NCBI GenBank assembly: GCA_025642065.1
Contig: JAODUP010000852.1
Location: 1-64,000, forward strand
Origin: Paralvinella palmiformis
Taxonomy: Eukaryota > Annelida > Polychaeta > Terebellida > Alvinellidae
DNA length: 64,000 bases
Direction of reading: 5' to 3'
Both the position numbers and the translations under genes were made by a program. The stretch's first letter is position 1. The number at the start of each line of letters is the position of its first letter. The notes beneath the pieces were generated by a model. It saw nothing but the letters and a program-made list of their open reading frames with translations, had not been told where the DNA came from and searched no databases. Below are positions 25,598 to 38,337 of the stretch, piece after piece.

Positions 25598-25660
25598 TAG
25601 GCTTTGTTTTTCGGGGAGAATCCCCAGGTTGTCGCTTAATCAGCACAGCCTCTCGATCTA
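25598..25660 (-). mobile_element. SINE family 2, 3'-end fragment
   Basis: GTTTTTCGGGGAGAATCCCC followed by GTTGTCGCTTAATCAGCACAGCCTC is the reverse complement of the 3' end of the full copy at 38016-38337. Only the tail is present, as expected for a 5'-truncated insertion. Confidence 0.7.
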
Positions 25661-26476
25661 ATCATAACTCCATTATTTCCGCAAGATGCTAAATTAAGGT
25701 TAACATGTTTATACAAAGGACATCATAATATAGAATCAATTTTATTTTTCATAACAGAGTGAACTTTTTTGCAGCAGTGGCGAATGATATATTTAAGAAC
25801 ACTGGTAGCAATTCCTATTATTTCGTGTCTTGATTTTGACCAGCACATTTAAAGAAATCTTAATTCACAAACAATAAGAAATATACTATTTGAACGGTAG
25901 AAAATGAATCTCATGGGTTGATTACTTTCTATAAAATATTGGCTGTTTAAAGTCTCTTAAAACAGATATGAATATTATACTGATGCTAAATGTGTTATTG
26001 TATTGACTACAAATATGTAGTAGACACAGGTCAATAATTGATCGAATGTGTTCGAACGTGTTAACATTCAAACCGTATCATAACATACACTTCTCAGTCA
26101 CAAGCTAGCCATTGTAGGGAATAGCAATTTGTGCAAATGTAGTTATTAAGTAGTAATACATATTTTCAATAATTCTTTGCGCGACAAGGGTTAAATCAAA
26201 ATTTCTTTTCTCATACTTCTAATTCCACTTTTCACCTAAATTTTTGCAGTTGATAATACTGCATTCCTCATTTTTAGAACGCTACCTAAATGCTATTTTC
26301 AGCTGTGCCACAAATACTGCCAGATGTGGTGTGTAAGAAATTATTAAAATGGAATTGGACGCAGTTTCCCATCTCAAATAATATATAATCTCTGATATGG
26401 CTATAAGAATAATTCCTAAAGAACTGAGTAGAACAAACTTAATACAGCACAACCTGTTCTGAGGCAGGGCCCTGCA

Positions 26477-26652
<176 letters not shown>

Positions 26653-27194
26653 TGGTTGTATTGTTGTATGATTGTTTGTACGTAGGTAGATATAAGTCAG
26701 TGGCGGCGCTGAAGGTTGACTTGTGGTATTGTTTCAATTTTTGTCTCAGATTACTTCCATTAGTCCCTCAAAAGACTCTAAAATATGAGGTATTTTAATA
26801 AGCAATATAAATTGATATTTATTGATCTGTGAAGATCACTTTCGGCGCAAATTACGCTATTGTCTAATTCCATCCCATCAACTCGGATACTTCAAGGCAC
26901 GGCTGGCAGATTAAACAATGCCATGATGACTACGGGGTGATTGATGCTTCAGAAGCCATCGTATCTATTCGGCATAAAAGTTTATTAGCTTTTATCCATG
27001 AACGAAATTTGCTTCTGCTTTAAAGACACGGACAGCGAATCCATTATTCATTCTGCCTTTGATATCAATAGCCTCAAGTGATAAATGATAACCTTTACAA
27101 GATTCTCCATTGTTATTTTGCAGACATTAAAAATATTATTAAGTAGTGAATTGTTTTTTCATTAATTAAAAAATATTTTCTGTATGTAATGAGA

Positions 27195-27244
27195 ATGTGT
27201 GTGTGCGTGCGTGCTTGCGTGCGTGCGTGCTTGTGTGCGTGCAT
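27195..27244. repeat. GTGC/GTGT microsatellite
   Basis: Irregular run of GTGC, GTGT and TTGC units. Confidence 0.9.
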
Positions 27245-27773
27245 ATGTATACGTGGTGGGCGTACATGTTTTAACAACATCTTGCTTATTAATTTACCAT
27301 TGTTGATTAGATTAACACGGACGATGAGGTGTCAAACATACTGATGCTAAAGAGTGATGGTTAGATACAAATTATAGTTATTATTATAAATCAATCACTT
27401 GTACATTGCTAGTTGTATACTTATACTGTATACAATAAACACAATTACGTTGTCGGTGTTAGTCGGTGATTTATTTGATGAACCTCTTTATTTCAGTCTC
27501 CAGAATCCTGCTTCTCCTAATAATTTCACATTTTTATTAAAGCACAGGATACCATATTCGTCATCCCTTTGCCGTGGGCAAAACTATGTACCATCCAGGG
27601 AGGTCATCAAATCACCGGGGAGTATCCCAGCTCCAGTTAACAATAATTACTGGCACAAAATCTACAGTAATTTACCACAAAACCAGTACTCAGGTGCTAC
27701 TGAATCAACTAGTTAGTCGACGATCGTCATCTTATAGTTGGATACGAAATTAAGACTACCACGTTGTAGATAT

Positions 27774-27774
27774 G

Positions 27775-27817
<43 letters not shown>

Positions 27818-27856
27818 CACACACAGGGATGGAGAGAGAGAGGGGGGGCGAGAGAG
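27774..27856. repeat. CA microsatellite with adjacent GA run
   Basis: CA run of about 45 bases, then a purine-rich GA/GGGG segment. Confidence 0.95.
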
Positions 27857-28325
27857 AATGTACTATAAAACCGGTGATAACAAAACGGATAAAACAACCT
27901 AGCAGAGCGGACAGTGTCCAAATTTAAATAAACGTCTGCGTTTTCACAGATATAATATTATATAAATGCCACCGGTTTCCGGTTTTGAACCAATCCCACC
28001 ATAATATCAATCTATTTGCCTCCCCAGGGAAAGGGAATAAACAAGAATTCTTAGTTCAGTGTTTAATTATAAGAAAGAACTTTATATCTCTATGATAATA
28101 CTCTCTCTGTATGAGATTGTATATATGCGAGTGATCGTATGTCAGACTCTCTAACCTCCCCCTATCTTTTTCTGTGTAAGCGTAAGCCTTTCTTGGTTTT
28201 CTCCGTAATACAAGGTTTATTTGTTTCATTTCTCTGAATGCATAATACAGAAAATAACATGTTTGTGAACATAAACAGAATCATTATTGTTCCAATTGAA
28301 CTATGCCCATTGTATAAAATATACA

Positions 28326-28330
<5 letters not shown>

Positions 28331-28389
<59 letters not shown>

Positions 28390-28398
28390 GGGGGGGAG
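28331..28398. repeat. Composite (TA)n(GA)n microsatellite
   Basis: TA run followed directly by AGAGAG and a G8 tract, the same arrangement as at 10531 and 36172. Confidence 0.96.
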
Positions 28399-28515
28399 AA
28401 AGCATGTTTTTAACGAAGTACATTAGCACTGCACTTAAATAGAATTGCTCCTCTAAGACCAGCCTTTGAAATGTCATGATAATGTTAGAACGAGACAATT
28501 TAAAGGAGATATACG

Positions 28516-28613
28516 AGCACTTGTCTTCGTGTATTTACAATAATGTTTATGTCAGCACGCGTCTTCGTGTATTTATTAAAGAACATTCTGTCAGCACATG
28601 TCTTCGTGTATTT
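28516..28613. repeat. Three spaced copies of a GTCAGCACxxGTCTTCGTGTATTT word
   Basis: The word occurs near 28516, 28551 and 28589, with spacers of about 15 bases that differ in sequence. It is too short and irregular for a CRISPR array and is read as a decayed minisatellite. Confidence 0.65.
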
Positions 28614-29943
28614 TCTTTAAATACTCAAATACTCGACCATACATCCGATTACTTACATAATCTGTGCATTTCTAGTATGAAGTGATCTAATAACAACGAC
28701 CTGCGTTTGTCCACCTTTCTACTTCCTCTATATCAGTCACCATATCCTTTAAGGAAAGTGAATTAATCGATTAATCACTTCCTTTCAAAATACTATGACA
28801 GCATCGACAACTTCCACTAAATACTTAGTTCGGTAACCAAGACAACGAATAGACAATTTGGCGTTCTCAATGACGTACGTAATGTATTTTGTCTTCGTGT
28901 TTAGTTATATTATTTTTAATCACCATTCCTACCTGATGAACTAAGGTAATTATTGGAACGTTTTACCTCGTTCTGCCTTCTTTATAAATCCACTGAATTA
29001 ATTTCTCGCCCACACCCAAGCTAATAATATGTATCTCAATTAAATACGCTCCACGGTACCAAAAATTCAATAACTCAAATAGTTTTATAAATGTGACCCC
29101 GAATTATCTACTTTTATGACTTACAGAACCGAAAGAGAGCAGCTAACTAACCACTAATAACAGATTATTTATATGCATTTTGTTGTAATAGCCATTAGTT
29201 TTAATTAATTCAGGTCAGTGCTGGGCGCCAAAACGTAGATCTCGTATTTCTTACATATTCATGCGCTTATCAGCGCCACCACTAATATGCCATTTAAATG
29301 TCAGATATGTTTGATAAAAGAGCTAAAAGAGTTATAAAAAGGGGACATATATACTTAATACTCTAACCAACATAAATCATTAAACAACCTAAATATCGAT
29401 TCAAATGCAGAACTGTATTCATAGGCACACGAACACACAACGAATGAGGCAGTCAGTGTAAAACAAGAATCACCTTTAAGAAAAGACGAGGGTCAACCCT
29501 GCCGCTAAGCTCAGGCTGGCACTGATAATAAGTCCAATCGTCGGAACCAATTATATAAGCATTCAGAAAACAAATTAACCAAAATGCTGATTTCCTCATC
29601 TCTGACTCTACATTTAGACAGTAACAAATCTAGATTTAATGGTGGTTTTAGAAATAATAAGTGCATGGCATTTGTTGATTGTTTAGCTTTATTCTTTCGT
29701 ATCCTTAATACGACTAAGTAATCAACTAAAGTTTTGAACTTTATTATCTAAAAAGACTAGTAAATCTACCTATGTTACTGTGTAAATATTATACCTCGTG
29801 ATAGTGAATAAGTTAGCGTTATTATTTCGCCTCAGAATAACTTATTCATTGTCATAACGTAATGGAGGAAGGGTGCGTGGAAAACTTGCGGATCATAACG
29901 TACTATTTCACTTTATTACCAGTCACCAGAAGCGTAGAGTGGA

Positions 29944-30135
29944 TGAATGATGATGATGAAATTGGTGTTTTACGGCCACTTTTGTGCACAAGTAGGCTAA
30001 ACGGGCCGAGCGACCTCCAAAGGTAATAGACGAAGTGAAAGACGAAACAACCTTCAGATATGCCCACGCCGGGATTCGAACACGGGTGGTAGTGATCTGT
30101 GATCCAGCACGCTAACGCTAGCCCACGGAGGCGCC
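29944..30135 (-). mobile_element. tRNA-derived SINE, family 1, with 18-bp target-site duplication
   Basis: The best copy of the family. On the minus strand: GGCGCCTCCGTGGGCTAGCG head (A-box region), TTCGAATCCCGG (B box) near 30074, then GGGCATATCTGAAGG, the GTCGCTCGGCCC motif, GTGCACAAAAGTGGCCGTAAAAC and an ATCATC tail. It is flanked by an identical 18-base direct repeat (CCAGAAGCGTAGAGTGGA) at 29926-29943 and 30136-30153, the mark of LINE-driven retroposition. The intact duplication says the insertion is young. Confidence 0.92.
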
Positions 30136-30349
30136 CCAGAAGCGTAGAGTGGAAGTTGCCCAGCTGACAACACTAAAGGATCAATTAACCCCTCAGCAAC
30201 ACAGCTGCACTGACCACGGTATCGCTGCCCTCCTCATCAGAAAGGCCACCATCATCCCAGACATTATTCTCCCGTTACTTAAGAAAGATCCATACATCTT
30301 CCACTAAAATCAGTTATTATATAAAATATCTTTTTATTTATTCTACTTC

Positions 30350-30405
30350 CAGAGGCTGTGCTCAGTAAGTGACAGCCTGGGGGTAAATCCCAAACTACAC
30401 AAACA
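30350..30405 (+). mobile_element. SINE family 2, 3'-end fragment
   Basis: CAGAGGCTGTGCTCAGTAAG, then TGACAGCCTGGGGGTAAATCCC and CACAAACATA, match the tail of the full copy ending at 38337. Confidence 0.65.
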
Positions 30406-31171
30406 TAGAGTGGAAGTCGAAAGTGGGCAATGAGGCAACATAATGAAGTCGTAAAAAATCAATAACTGCTTTTGGAATAATGGCTTAGATGTATTACCTT
30501 GCGCTTTCAAATTAGCATCGGTCTGAAAGGCTACATTATAAACATCAGCTGTAACTGTGATCTCATCACTCCGTCACCGAATAAATAGAAAAGAAATTAT
30601 ATTACTGTAATTTATTGGTGTTGTGAATCAAGTTTGACTTACTTAATTCGCAAACCTGCCCGTTTAGGATATATAATTTATGAGCGATATTGCGTTCAAG
30701 TAACGAAAAAAATACTTTTCTGGTGGATATTTAGAAGAAACGTTTGGGATGCATAGGGAGAAAATACCTCATACGTTATTGAATCGGGCTTAATCAATTA
30801 GGTTAATGTATGTGAAATAGCTTAAATGAAAGCGGAAGTGAATTGCTGCTTATTTCACTTTAGACACAGTTGAGGAGCCACTGACTGATGTCACATCCCA
30901 TAAAAATAAGTAACCTGACGCCATTTGAACCCTGACCTAGATATTGACAGCGCCGTGGTCTAAATAATGCGTTGTTATTCATTTCACATCCCAGATGGCC
31001 AAATCTAAATTTAAAATGTGAGCCACTCGTATAATTATCGTGTTTATTGCCTAAATGTTTAATAACGTCAAACGATAAATCGTGACACCATGACTTATGT
31101 CCACCACGTATATATTTCCATCACGAGATTGTATTATTAACACATACTTATGTGATCTAGATCGTTAGTAT

Positions 31172-31186
31172 ATGGGATATTATATA

Positions 31187-31232
<46 letters not shown>
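31172..31232. repeat. TA microsatellite
   Basis: TATATATTTTTATA followed by a pure TA run. Confidence 0.95.
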
Positions 31233-31239
<7 letters not shown>

Positions 31240-33055
31240 ATACCTCTCCGTGGTTAGAAGGTAATGCGAGTTGATATTCTCGACTAAAGTTTATCATTTA
31301 TTGTATATTATTTTAATTTAGCGAACAGGTGAACAGGTTTCAGGAGTAACTCGAATGATAGGTTTTGATCAATTTCGCATCAAATAAATTAAGTATTAAA
31401 ACGTCAAATGATCTAATCAGCCAGATAGAAAATAAGTGAATAAATAGCATTCGTTCTCGCTGAAAATACATTTATTTTATAGATACAGGAGTGCATTAAA
31501 CACCCAAATGAAATATGTTGATAAGGCCAATTACCTTTCTTTTTCGCGTACGGCAGTTTATAGTTTGGCAAACAGGAGTTTTAAATTAAATTACCAAATT
31601 TAATAATATAATTATGCTCGAAGAAATCGGAGCGAAACACATAAATCATAATATCTTAAATCGTTCATACTTTCCACATTTGACTTTCCTAATCATAACC
31701 TGAAATTATATGGGTAGACATAATGACAACATCTATCTAAGAATAATAACAACATTGTTCATCTTTGAGGGGATATTTTAGCACTATATCGGTCAAATAG
31801 GACAAAACAAACATCTGTAAGTACCGATCATGTCAATTCAGTCTCTATACCTGCACATCCCCATCCAACAACCATTCTCTAAACATCCTATAGTCTTTCA
31901 CCAAGGCTAGACGACAAGAAACTATTTACGACGACTAACGTGTTGAAAATAAGACTTACCGATGGATCTTCGATAAAACGCTGATGACCAATACTCACGT
32001 GCTTTCTCTTTGACACTGTAATGCTATCGGATTCGATGTCGAGACTTAAAGAAACTAAATCAGTGTTATTTATCGGTGATAGTACAACAATAATCTCTGA
32101 TGTTTATTCGATAGCGATGTTATGCACTAATAAATGCACTAATAAATATCAATTCTTTTGTTCTACCTCCAATTGTGTTAATTATTTACGATGACCGGAA
32201 AATAATAGTTTTCGTTTAAGTGAATCCGTGATTGGTCGCTGATCGCATGCTATTGTATTGTTATTAAAAAGGGGGTGGGTTAACCAATCACATATATAAT
32301 TTTTCTGAATTATTAATTAAAGCTGAGAATGAACCCTTTACGACTTCATGACTATAATGCCATCTATCCATTCAACGCATCCCAGCTAGTAGAAGACATC
32401 CCAATAAATCTGAAACTAACGAATACAAATCTGACACCTGAGCTGATATTCCCTTCTGATGATGCATATATTCGTGTAAATAATGGTCTTACTAATTTCT
32501 GTTTTGATCTCAAATAAATATCACGACATAGTAATTGTTGGTAAAGACTTGCATGGACTCCCATGGACTCCTTATAAGGGAAATATGGATGACAAATAAT
32601 ACTTCTTAATAGAGTATATTTGGTGATGTAATGCCAGCTGAATACTTATCTTATTATTTCAAGTAGCTCAATTTCATGAAAAAGACGAAAATTGTTATTT
32701 TTCTTCGTGATACTTTAAGCGGAAAATTTGTTTCACACTTTCAAAGCAGGCATGATGAAAATCATCAACTGATTTTTATGACTGTTGAGGTATAAGGATT
32801 TGTTTAACTGTTATCTACTGATTACAACCAATTAAGATTTGGACAATCAACAATGGTTATCTGTTACTTGTGGGATGATTTTCGTAATTTTTAATATTAT
32901 CAGATTAAATATTTGGTCAACTCCTGTAAGGCTCCCCACTCCCCCTCAACGCATCCACATAATAGCAGCAATTGTAAAAACAATAACTTAATCACAATGG
33001 ATAAATAAACTAATTTGATTACAGCCAAAAATGTGAACTTTTGCATTTATTTATT

Positions 33056-34797
33056 ATAATAATAATACTGTATATTCAATAAAGCGCCCTTACTAGCAGG
33101 AGCCATTCAAAGGCGCTGTACAAATAATATGTAATATAATAATACCCCAAATAATGTCTGCAAAAACCCTGTAATGATTTAAAAGATACTAATTATTTAT
33201 CTGTGAAAGCGACCTTAAATAGGTGTGTTTTTAGAAGAGACTTAAAATTTCCAAGAGACGACGCATTTCTAATATTTGCCGGCAACTTATTCCACAAAGT
33301 GGGGGCTGCAACACTAAACGCACAATCACCATATGACTTGAGCCGAGACACTGGCACCTGCAATAGTATCTGACTGGATGACCTGAGTTTTCGGGATGAC
33401 TTTCTAATGGAAACCAGTTCACACAGGTATTCTGGCGCCATATCATTAATAGATTTATAAGTTATTAACAGAATCTTAAAATGGATACGCTGTCTAACAG
33501 GTAGCCAATGTAGTTTTTGAAGAATTGGGGTGATATGATCATATTTTCTAGTATTTGTTACAATGCGAGCTGCACTATTCTGAATTCGCTGAAGGCGATT
33601 AATGTTATAATCAGATATGCCATATAACAGGGAGTTACAATAGTCTATACGAGATGTAACAAAGGCATGAACTACAGTTACAAGTGCTTCTTGTGTCAAG
33701 AATGTTTTTAAACAGTGGATATTCTTAAGATCGTAGTAGGCAGCTCGGCATATTGATGTGACATGTTCATGCATGTTAATAGACTGGTCAAAAATAACCC
33801 CTAGATTTTTTACTGACCCATTAGGGGTAATCGAAGATGCACCCATCTGTAATGCTGGTGTCTTTAGGGATTTAACACAATGTGATAATGCCAAATATAA
33901 AATATTTGTTTTATTATCATTTAGTTTTAGAAGATTTTGAGTCATCCATAGCTGGAGATCGGCAATACAATGTTCTAAATTCTTCAAGGAAGAGGAGAAA
34001 TTTAACTCATTGTCAGGATCCAGTGATATATACAGCTGTGTGTCATCAGCATACAAGTGATATTTAACCCCATATCGCTGCGCAATGATCCCAAGAGGAC
34101 GGGTATACATTGTGAAAACCAGAGGACCAAGAACTGATCCCTGTGGTACACCAGATAACAAAAACTGAATGTCAGATAAAATACCATGAACAGACACTCT
34201 CTGGGAGCATTGTTCCAGATAGAATCTAAACCATTCAAGTACTTTACCTGACAGACCAAACATGTCTTTTAACCTAGAGAAAAATACACTATGGTCAACT
34301 GTATCAAATGCAGCAGACAGGATCCAGAAGAACAAGTATTACTGGCTTACCTTGATCAATTGACATCATAATATAATTTTTCACTCGAACCAAGGCGGTT
34401 TCAGTGCTGTGACCACTTTTATAGGCAGACTGTAGTGATTCATTAAGGTTATTATTGATTAAATATTTGTTTAGATGGAAAGCAACTGTCTTTTCTATAA
34501 CTTTAGATAAAAATGTAAGATTTGAAACAGGTCTGTAATTGTTTAGAATATTACAGTCCAGAGTGTGGTTTTTTATTAATGGTTTTACAAGGGCAGCTTT
34601 CATGGATCTTGGGAAAACACCCAGAGATAATGATGTATTAACTATATTTGTAATTGGGTTTATCAGAACATCCAGACAATCTTTCACAAGCCATGTAGGC
34701 ATAGGGTCAACTGCACAGAAAGCATTAGATGACTTTTTCAGCAACTGTCTGATATCAGTCTCTGTAAAAGGCTCAAATGTATTTATTATATATTACA
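33056..34797 (-). mobile_element. LINE (CR1/L2/Rex-type), 5'-truncated, nearly intact RT
   Basis: On the minus strand the frame enters near 34790 (TFEPFTETDIRQLL) and encodes most of a reverse transcriptase. Motifs are YRPVSNLTFLSKVIEK, SAYKSGHSTETALVRV, LSAAFDTVDH, GVPQGSVLGPLVF, YADDTQLY and the C-terminal LHWLPVRQRIHFKIL and LWNKLPANIRNASS. A frameshift near 34310-34320, one extra C in the LLDLSAAFD motif, splits the protein into frames 34304-34744 and 33193-34335. The catalytic YADD is present. The 3' UTR ends in a TTATTGAATATACAGTATT tail near 33056. The endonuclease domain is missing, so the copy cannot move by itself. It is the best reference copy of the family in this window. Confidence 0.93.
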
Positions 34798-35362
34798 GAT
34801 AAATAAACGTATACGGTAGTTTTCCGATAGAATGTAGTTAAAGGTGTAATGATTAAGCATATCAGAAAGTTAATAACATCGCTAATAGTGTATGTACCTA
34901 TTATAGATAGCCCGTAAATAGTATAAGTTATAAATACATCAAAGAGAACACAAATATATAATAATAAGGCTCCTTGTTACTGATGATTATATGAAGATGC
35001 TCCGGTGGAGATTTATAGTTCTGTGTGGCAGACCAATGATAATTTGACAGAGAAAGGAAATACTTCAAAATTAATATTTAAAAAAACATTTACTGTTTTT
35101 ACTCTTGCACTCTACATTTATTATTTCGCGTCCATAACTTAATTACCAGGCTAGGTTTGGCGCACTATTGTCCAGGAGTTGAGTTTTGTCGTAGAACCGT
35201 CACCAGGTTCTCCTAGGTAATTTTTTCATGCCAATTTTGTAACATGCTGTCGAACAAAGTGTGACGACTAACAGAGTGCAAGAGCACGTTATGACAAATA
35301 TATGTTCTATTGTCACGAGTAGGCAATGATATTTAATAAAACTAGTTGATAAACATGATTTT

Positions 35363-35421
<59 letters not shown>
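34798..35421. other. Intergenic sequence with a TA microsatellite
   Basis: Nothing recognisable apart from the TA run at 35367-35420. Confidence 0.5.
35367..35420. repeat. TA microsatellite abutting a transposon end
   Basis: Pure TA run that stops where the left inverted repeat of the pogo-like element starts. Confidence 0.95.
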
Positions 35422-36783
<1,362 letters not shown>

Positions 36784-36954
36784 GAGCCGCCTCCGTGGCC
36801 CACAGATCACTACCACCTGAGTTAGAATCTCGGCGTGGGCATATCTGAAGGGTGTTTCATCTTTGACTTCTCTTCATTACCTTCGGAGGTGGCTCGGCCC
36901 ATTTAGCCTACCGTGTGCACAAAAGTAACCGTAAAACATCAATCAATCATCTAA
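36784..36954 (+). mobile_element. tRNA-derived SINE, family 1, internally deleted head
   Basis: GCCGCCTCCGTGGCCCACAG joins the start of the A-box region directly to ATCACTACCACC, so about 20 bases of the tRNA head are missing. The B box is GAGTTAGAATCTC (degraded). The central and tail motifs are complete, ending in AAAACATCAATCAATCAT. Flanking direct repeats CCGTATAACA at 36774-36783 and 36955-36964 mark the insertion. Confidence 0.88.
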
Positions 36955-37054
36955 CCGTATAACAAATACGGAAAACAAAATGTCTCGGAAAATGTAGAAA
37001 CTGTTCGTCGTACATCTATGGACTGATTCGCTTTATCTCACACTCGTTTGTCGC

Positions 37055-37207
37055 AGCTACATACTCTGGTAATCTTACGGGCATGCATCAGAATCGTGAT
37101 AAAACAAAACAAGAAAGACTGGTTGATAGATAATATCAACCAGTCTTTCTTGTTTTGTTTTATCACGATTCTGATGCATGCCCGTAAGATTACCAGAGTA
37201 TGTAGCT
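37055..37207. repeat. Perfect inverted repeat, 74-bp arms, 5-base loop
   Basis: Bases 37055-37128 are exactly complementary to 37134-37207 with loop GATAA at 37129-37133. The arms start AGCTACATACTCTGG. No mismatch was found over 74 positions. It could fold into a long hairpin RNA, be a fresh inverted duplication, or be a fold-back artefact of assembly. It gives mirror-image open frames on both strands, which I do not call genes. Confidence 0.95.
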
Positions 37208-37320
37208 CATTAAATAATAAAATTAAATATGAAATCGCTGCTGTTTGGCATTTAATTAAAGAAGATCGACATTCGCGTCTCCTGTTAAAAATAGATGGTT
37301 CCCAACTGTCTATCGGTAAC

Positions 37321-37485
37321 AAAAATTGTTTGTTTGTTTTGTTGTTCGGGGAGAATCGCCAGGCTGTGGCTTGAGACCCCCCCCCACACACACACACACA
37401 CACACCACCACCACCATCACTACCACCATTCACAGGGGAGCAGTACGGAAAGATGGGGCCGAAATACCCTCAGGGTGGTCACTGT
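37321..37485 (-). mobile_element. SINE family 2, 3' half with an internal CA/CAC expansion
   Basis: GTTGTTCGGGGAGAATCGCC, AGGCTGTGGCTTGAGAC and later CAGGGGAGCAGTACGGAAAG and ATACCCTCAGGGTGGTCACT are the reverse complement of the 3' half of the copy at 38016-38337. A C-tract plus CA/CACCAC microsatellite (37373-37428) replaces the middle. Confidence 0.78.
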
Positions 37486-37952
37486 GGTAACAAAAATCGT
37501 AAACATTGTAAAGACTATAACTTATTCCGAGCTATTCATGGTACCCGTGAAGACACAGGGAAGCCCCTAAACTCCACATCGGTTCCAAACCACTGAATAC
37601 GTGCAACAGTTAACCGATATCCATATAGTCGTTCATTATAAATATCTTATATGAGACATCCGGTGGGTGAAATTGTTATTTTATAAACGTGACACCGCAT
37701 TTAAATCTCACAAACATAAATAGAGACACGAGTATCACAACTGATGGGATTTAGTGAAACCACGGGAGGAAGCTGGGAATGAAGCCGACTCGGAAAAATT
37801 CATCAAGCCGCGATCGGATTACGATTACGATAATAAAACGTACTCGAAGATCAAATGAACACGCGCAGAAATAAGGCCGCGGGAAATGATTAATCCCATT
37901 AATGTGTAACCCGGTATTTCGTATAAATAGAGTTACTATAACACCATACTGA

Positions 37953-38001
37953 GCTGGGCCAAACAAGCGACAGCCTGGGGATACTCCCCGAACTACAAGC
38001 A
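37953..38001 (+). mobile_element. SINE family 2, 5'-truncated 3' tail with target duplications
   Basis: GCTGGGCCAAACAAGCGACAGCCTGGGGAT... is only the last 50 bases of the element, flanked by the direct repeat ACCATACTGA at 37943-37952 and 38002-38011. Extreme 5' truncation is typical of target-primed reverse transcription. Confidence 0.75.
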
Positions 38002-38015
38002 ACCATACTGATAGT

Positions 38016-38337
38016 GAGCGCCGGTGGCCTAGCGGTTAAGCCCCCGGTACATGGTGCCAGGGGTCACAGGTTCGATCCCAGCAGGATGTCGAAACTTTTT
38101 CGGCTTACCACATCGTGGGTGGATGACGGCTGAATTATAAAAAAAAATAAAGGGAGAAACTAAAGACCCCCTGAGAACGGAATACACTCGTAGTGACCAC
38201 CCTTGGGGTATTTCGGCTCCACCTTTCCGTACTGCTACCCTGTGAGTGGTGGGGAGGTGTCTTCTCAACCACTCCAACATAGAGGCTGTGCCGAATAAGC
38301 CACAGTCTGGGGATTCTCCCCGGGGAAAAACAAGCAT
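38016..38337 (+). mobile_element. tRNA-derived SINE, family 2, near full-length copy
   Basis: GAGCGCCGGTGGCCTAGCGG starts a tRNA-like head with A box TGGCCTAGCGGTTAAG (38025-38040) and B box GGTTCGATCCC (38069-38079), the RNA polymerase III promoter of tRNA genes. A body of about 240 bases follows, with TACCACATCGTGGGTGG and GGTATTTCGGCTCC motifs, ending in GGGGATTCTCCCCGGGG. Other pieces of this family lie at 25598, 30350, 37321, 37953 and 52698. It is not a functional tRNA: the anticodon arm does not close properly and the body continues. Confidence 0.9.

Larger units (their letters stand above)
30154..33055. other. Intergenic region with a SINE 2 tail and a TA microsatellite
   Basis: SINE family 2 sequence is at 30350-30405 and a TA run at 31172-31232. 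The rest is AT-rich. A 62-codon frame at 32329-32517 has ordinary amino-acid composition but no domain, homologue or splice context I recognise. Confidence 0.55.

Noticed and set aside
27399..27716. 105-codon plus-strand frame
   Set aside because: No domain, splice signal or conservation visible; its length is within chance for AT-rich DNA with few stops. Left uncalled.
28516..28613. Three regularly spaced repeats, CRISPR-like at first glance
   Set aside because: Only three imperfect repeats in a eukaryotic genome; a decayed minisatellite is simpler.
37048..37433. Pair of 108- and 131-codon frames on opposite strands
   Set aside because: Both arise by reading through the perfect palindrome and a CA/CAC run, so their similarity is a mirror effect.
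38016..38090. tRNA gene from A and B boxes
   Set aside because: The tRNA fold is imperfect and the sequence continues as a 320-base SINE found elsewhere in the window.
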